Origin: Desnuesiella massiliensis
GTDB lineage: Bacteria > Bacillota > Clostridia > Clostridiales > Clostridiaceae
Assembly: GCF_001403615.1 (NCBI RefSeq)
Contig: NZ_LN879456.1
Location: forward strand, 1,178,001-1,242,000
Reading direction: 5' to 3'
DNA length: 64,000 nucleotides
The number at the start of each line of letters is the position of its first letter. Within the stretch, counting starts at the first letter, position 1. Shown here in pieces: positions 61,263-64,000 of the stretch. The notes under the pieces were generated by a model. That model had not been told where the DNA came from, made no database searches, and worked only from the letters and a program-made list of their open reading frames with translations. The position numbers were made by a program, and so were the translations under genes.

Positions 61263-63915
61263 TCTCAATTCCCCCCAAATTTTCACTTAAACCAACTGTG
61301 TACATGAAAGAATTACCTATAATAACTTTATCCCCTGCAATAAGTCTATAATTCCATTGTTTTTTATCAGCATCCACTTCTGTTGCACACTTAGACCACT
61401 TTATTGCTGCTTTAGCCTTTTCAAGAACATCCTTATCTTCTGTTTCATTTTTAGCTTTAATTTCAATTAAATATTTTGAATCTGTAGTTTCCACAATAAA
61501 ATCAGGATTATATTGTTTTCCTGCCTTATAGAATAATCCCATTTGATTTAGTGGTGGCTTAATCCATCTTAACACCTTTTTATCTTCCTCTAATATAACT
61601 GAGAATCTTCTTTCATCATCACTGTCAAAACCATATTCAGGATAGTAAGATTTTTTGTATCCTGTAAACAAATATTGTCTAATGTTCTTTTTATCTTTTA
61701 TATCCTTGTAAAAATCAACACTTCCACCTGGTTTTATATTTTTTATAAAAGGTTTGAAAATAATCAGGTCTTTTTCTATTCTATATATAAATTCTGTATG
61801 CTCTTCTTTTGCTGCATAAATTTGCTTTTTTATCTCATTTACTATTAAAGTAGCATATCTTCTTACTACTTTTTTCTTATCCTCATATGAACCTTCAATA
61901 AGCTTAAGATATTGTTCTACCACATTTAATATATAGTCAGCATCTTCCGAACTAAACTCTGGTACACTTTCAAGAAGCATACATGCAAGTTCATTTACTG
62001 GATCATCAATTTCTAATGCTACTGCTTCAAGTGTTTCAAGTAATTTATTATTTATAACATCATATCTTTCAATGTATGATTGCTCCAGCTCAAAGTTAAC
62101 AATGCCTTTCTTAACCATAATTGGTTTGAATTTTATTGTAGAACTGTATCCTATACTTATTTTAGGTGCAGAAATAGCGAATTTCTTTAACTTATTTATT
62201 TTTTCAATAAATTCATCTTTTTTCAGTATTGGAGTTTTAGTAATTTTTGCTTTATCTTTAGTCTTTGAGAGTTCTTCAAAGGCTTCTTTTGAATTTTCAT
62301 CTATCTTCTCTTCAACAGTCTTTTCTAGTTCAAATAATGTCATCTGCTGTATATCGGAGTTATCCTTTGCTTTTACTTCTTTTGCATATGTTTTTAAGTA
62401 TCCTTTATACAGGTCTTCCTGTATTCTAAGATCACTTATATCCTGAAAGGATTTCATATCAGTATAACTTATTGCTTTTTCAAATAATTCTAACTGCATA
62501 TTATTAAGCTCTGGTTCTATTTCCACTGTTTCTGTTTGCTCTATGTCTTCTTCATCTAGGTTACGATTCTTATATACTGGATTTGATTTTACTTCATCAA
62601 TTAATTCTCTATAATGCTCATGTGCTACTATATCCAATGTATCCAATTCTTCTTGTCCAGTTATTTTCCCAAAAGGTAAACGTAATCCCCTTCCTATCGT
62701 CTGCAATGTCAATATTTCACTTTTTGCAGCATTTAAAGGAATAATCGTAAATAAGTTATTAACATCCCAACCTTCCTTAAGCTTGTATACATGTAAAACT
62801 ATTTCAATAGGATTGGTATTCTCTTCTATAGTTAATAGCTTTTTTATATTATCTTCAGTTTCTACACTACCTGTTTTAGAATGTATTTCTATAACTTTAC
62901 CCTTATACTTTCCATCAAAAAAGGAATCAGAATCTATTAACTGTCTTATTTCCATAGCATGGTTTGTATCTTTACATGATATCAAAACTATAGGTTTTAC
63001 TTGAGGTAATCCATTTTCACTACAGTATTTATAAACTGTGGCTTTTCTATGCTCATGCAGCTTAATACCATCCTTTATTTTCATTTCTTCAATATCTTTT
63101 TCAGTAAAACCTGCTGTATTTGTTCTTCCCATAACTACAGGTATTTTAAGAAATTTTCCTGCTCCCTCTGCTAATCCATAGCTGTAAATAATATTTTTAT
63201 TTGTTGATTTCGGTGTAGCTGTAAACTCCAATCCTAATATTGGTTTCAAATAATCTATAGCTTTCATAGATGCAGGAGCATAATACCTATGTGCCTCATC
63301 CATACAAATTACTAAATCGTCAAAACTAGCAAGTACTTCCGCAAAGGACTTTCCTAATGCTTCTTGGAACTCGTGGAACTTAAATTGTACATCTCCTCTA
63401 TTAAATATTTTTCCAATGTTAAAAATAAATATTTGAATCTCTGAAGAATTATCAATTTCTATCTCGCCTTGAACATATTTCACTGGATAGGATAAATAAT
63501 TCTCACCATCATATACCTTAGGTCTTCCCATTTCTGCTTCTAATCCCTTAAACATATATTTAGGATGGTGCGGCATTACTTCCTTACGCAGTTTATCATA
63601 TATTGTATTCCCTGGAGCCAATATAAAAAAGTGCTTGTAGCCTTTAGTTTTATATAAATAATATATAGAAGCCCCCATTAATCTTGTCTTACCAATACCA
63701 GTTGTCATTTCAAAACAGAAAGAAGGGAAGCTAAGCGTATCATCTATATTTATTTTAGATCCCATTTGACAATTTTCAGTAGCAATTTCTTCCGCCTGTT
63801 CTTTAGAATAGGTTTTATAATCAATTTTAGAACATATATTATCTAAAATTTTAAGAGCTTCAAATTGAGGTTCTCTAAGGCTCATTGCCCAATTTAATTT
63901 ATCAACAATACTCAT
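61255..63915 (-). CDS. res: Type III restriction endonuclease Res-like subunit
   Basis: About 886 aa SF2 protein: Walker A FEMTTGIGKTRLMG (~75), DEAH-like VICMDEAHRYYAP (~205), LGLEFTATPKS, LKEGWDVNNLFTIIPL and QTIGRGLRLPFG. The C-terminus holds a PD-(D/E)xK nuclease (KQYNPDFIVETTDSKYLIEI, then KAK). This is the architecture of type III Res, not of the SNF2-like DrmD of class 1 DISARM. Start 63915 follows GAGGGA. It lies one base after the upstream gene and is coupled to drmA. Confidence 0.9.
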   Translation of the reverse strand: MSIVDKLNWAMSLREPQFEALKILDNICSKIDYKTYSKEQAEEIATENCQMGSKINIDDTLSFPSFCFEMTTGIGKTRLMGASIYYLYKTKGYKHFFILAPGNTIYDKLRKEVMPHHPKYMFKGLEAEMGRPKVYDGENYLSYPVKYVQGEIEIDNSSEIQIFIFNIGKIFNRGDVQFKFHEFQEALGKSFAEVLASFDDLVICMDEAHRYYAPASMKAIDYLKPILGLEFTATPKSTNKNIIYSYGLAEGAGKFLKIPVVMGRTNTAGFTEKDIEEMKIKDGIKLHEHRKATVYKYCSENGLPQVKPIVLISCKDTNHAMEIRQLIDSDSFFDGKYKGKVIEIHSKTGSVETEDNIKKLLTIEENTNPIEIVLHVYKLKEGWDVNNLFTIIPLNAAKSEILTLQTIGRGLRLPFGKITGQEELDTLDIVAHEHYRELIDEVKSNPVYKNRNLDEEDIEQTETVEIEPELNNMQLELFEKAISYTDMKSFQDISDLRIQEDLYKGYLKTYAKEVKAKDNSDIQQMTLFELEKTVEEKIDENSKEAFEELSKTKDKAKITKTPILKKDEFIEKINKLKKFAISAPKISIGYSSTIKFKPIMVKKGIVNFELEQSYIERYDVINNKLLETLEAVALEIDDPVNELACMLLESVPEFSSEDADYILNVVEQYLKLIEGSYEDKKKVVRRYATLIVNEIKKQIYAAKEEHTEFIYRIEKDLIIFKPFIKNIKPGGSVDFYKDIKDKKNIRQYLFTGYKKSYYPEYGFDSDDERRFSVILEEDKKVLRWIKPPLNQMGLFYKAGKQYNPDFIVETTDSKYLIEIKAKNETEDKDVLEKAKAAIKWSKCATEVDADKKQWNYRLIAGDKVIIGNSFMYTVGLSENLGGIENE

Positions 63916-63916
63916 T

Positions 63917-64000
63917 TTACATTCCCTCGCTTTCAAAGGAACACTTATTTAAAAGGTCTTTTGGTATTTTCTTTATCTCAACGTTATCTGGCAGATTAAT
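63917..64000 (-). CDS. 3' end of an upstream gene, probably a DNA methyltransferase
   Basis: Only the last 27 codons are in the window: LPDNVEIKKIPKDLLNKCSF, then ESEGM and a stop. The gap to res is one base, so it belongs to the same operon. A site-specific N6-adenine or cytosine methylase is expected here, as for type III Mod or DrmMI, and the tail resembles the end of such enzymes. The fragment is too short to prove it. Confidence 0.5.
   Translation of the reverse strand: MNLPDNVEIKKIPKDLLNKCSFESEGM

Noticed and set aside
61255..63915. DrmD (class 1 DISARM SNF2-like helicase)
   Set aside because: The motifs and the C-terminal PD-(D/E)xK nuclease match type III Res instead.

Overview
The window looks like chromosomal DNA of a cluster I Clostridium or close relative. 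It is very AT-rich, uses strong GGAGG-type ribosome sites, and carries typical clostridial families (WYL and TipAS-MerR regulators, VanW, GH1/PTS and GH4 sugar genes, HelD). This is inferred from composition and gene content, not from a marker gene. No tRNA, rRNA or CRISPR array was found.

About 1-30.9 kb is an accessory-rich chromosomal backbone. It holds small metabolic or stress units, each next to its own regulator: a WYL regulator with a GyrI-like protein; a beta-glucoside PTS with GH1 and a divergent AraC; GH4 with a divergent AraC; three MerR genes beside flavodoxin, oxidoreductase or dehydrogenase genes; and a MocR regulator divergent from a pyridoxamine-oxidase-like protein. Five promoters with the stretched 19-bp spacer of MerR-type promoters are visible. 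The intergenic regions hold decayed material: paired diverged copies of terminators, of a 57-codon coding fragment and of a ~180-bp sequence, plus a GGDEF protein with an internal deletion. Two possible small transcripts stand out: a C-rich sRNA candidate near 3.05 kb and a consensus promoter driving a 13-codon ORF near 13.6 kb.

A decayed IS3-family element (30.9-32.3 kb) precedes the first mobile island (32.3-44.1 kb). That island carries one minus-strand operon: a STAND NTPase (unknown N-terminal domain, NB-ARC, TPR-like C-terminus), an excisionase-like HTH, type I hsdM, hsdS and hsdR, and a YgjP-like metalloprotein. A sigma-like gene of the kind found on conjugative elements follows.

A second element begins near 44.1-44.4 kb and runs past the window end. 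It has a large serine recombinase with a 46-aa SHOCT-like partner, a DinG-type helicase preceded by a GC-rich ORF-free tract that is probably a structured RNA, sigma-like and ArpU-like genes, an XRE/ImmA pair, and an XRE plus IrrE-Fic fusion pair.

At the right end is a tightly overlapping operon: the 3' end of an upstream gene (probably a DNA methyltransferase), a type III restriction-type helicase-nuclease, DrmA, DrmB, DrmC, an HD-DUF429 fusion, and a PD-(D/E)xK protein with a C-terminal CxxC pair. The DISARM core (DrmABC) joined to a type III Res subunit and two extra nuclease-like proteins does not match the two DISARM classes I know, and is the leading candidate for an undescribed defense system. 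The STAND plus type I R-M operon is the second.
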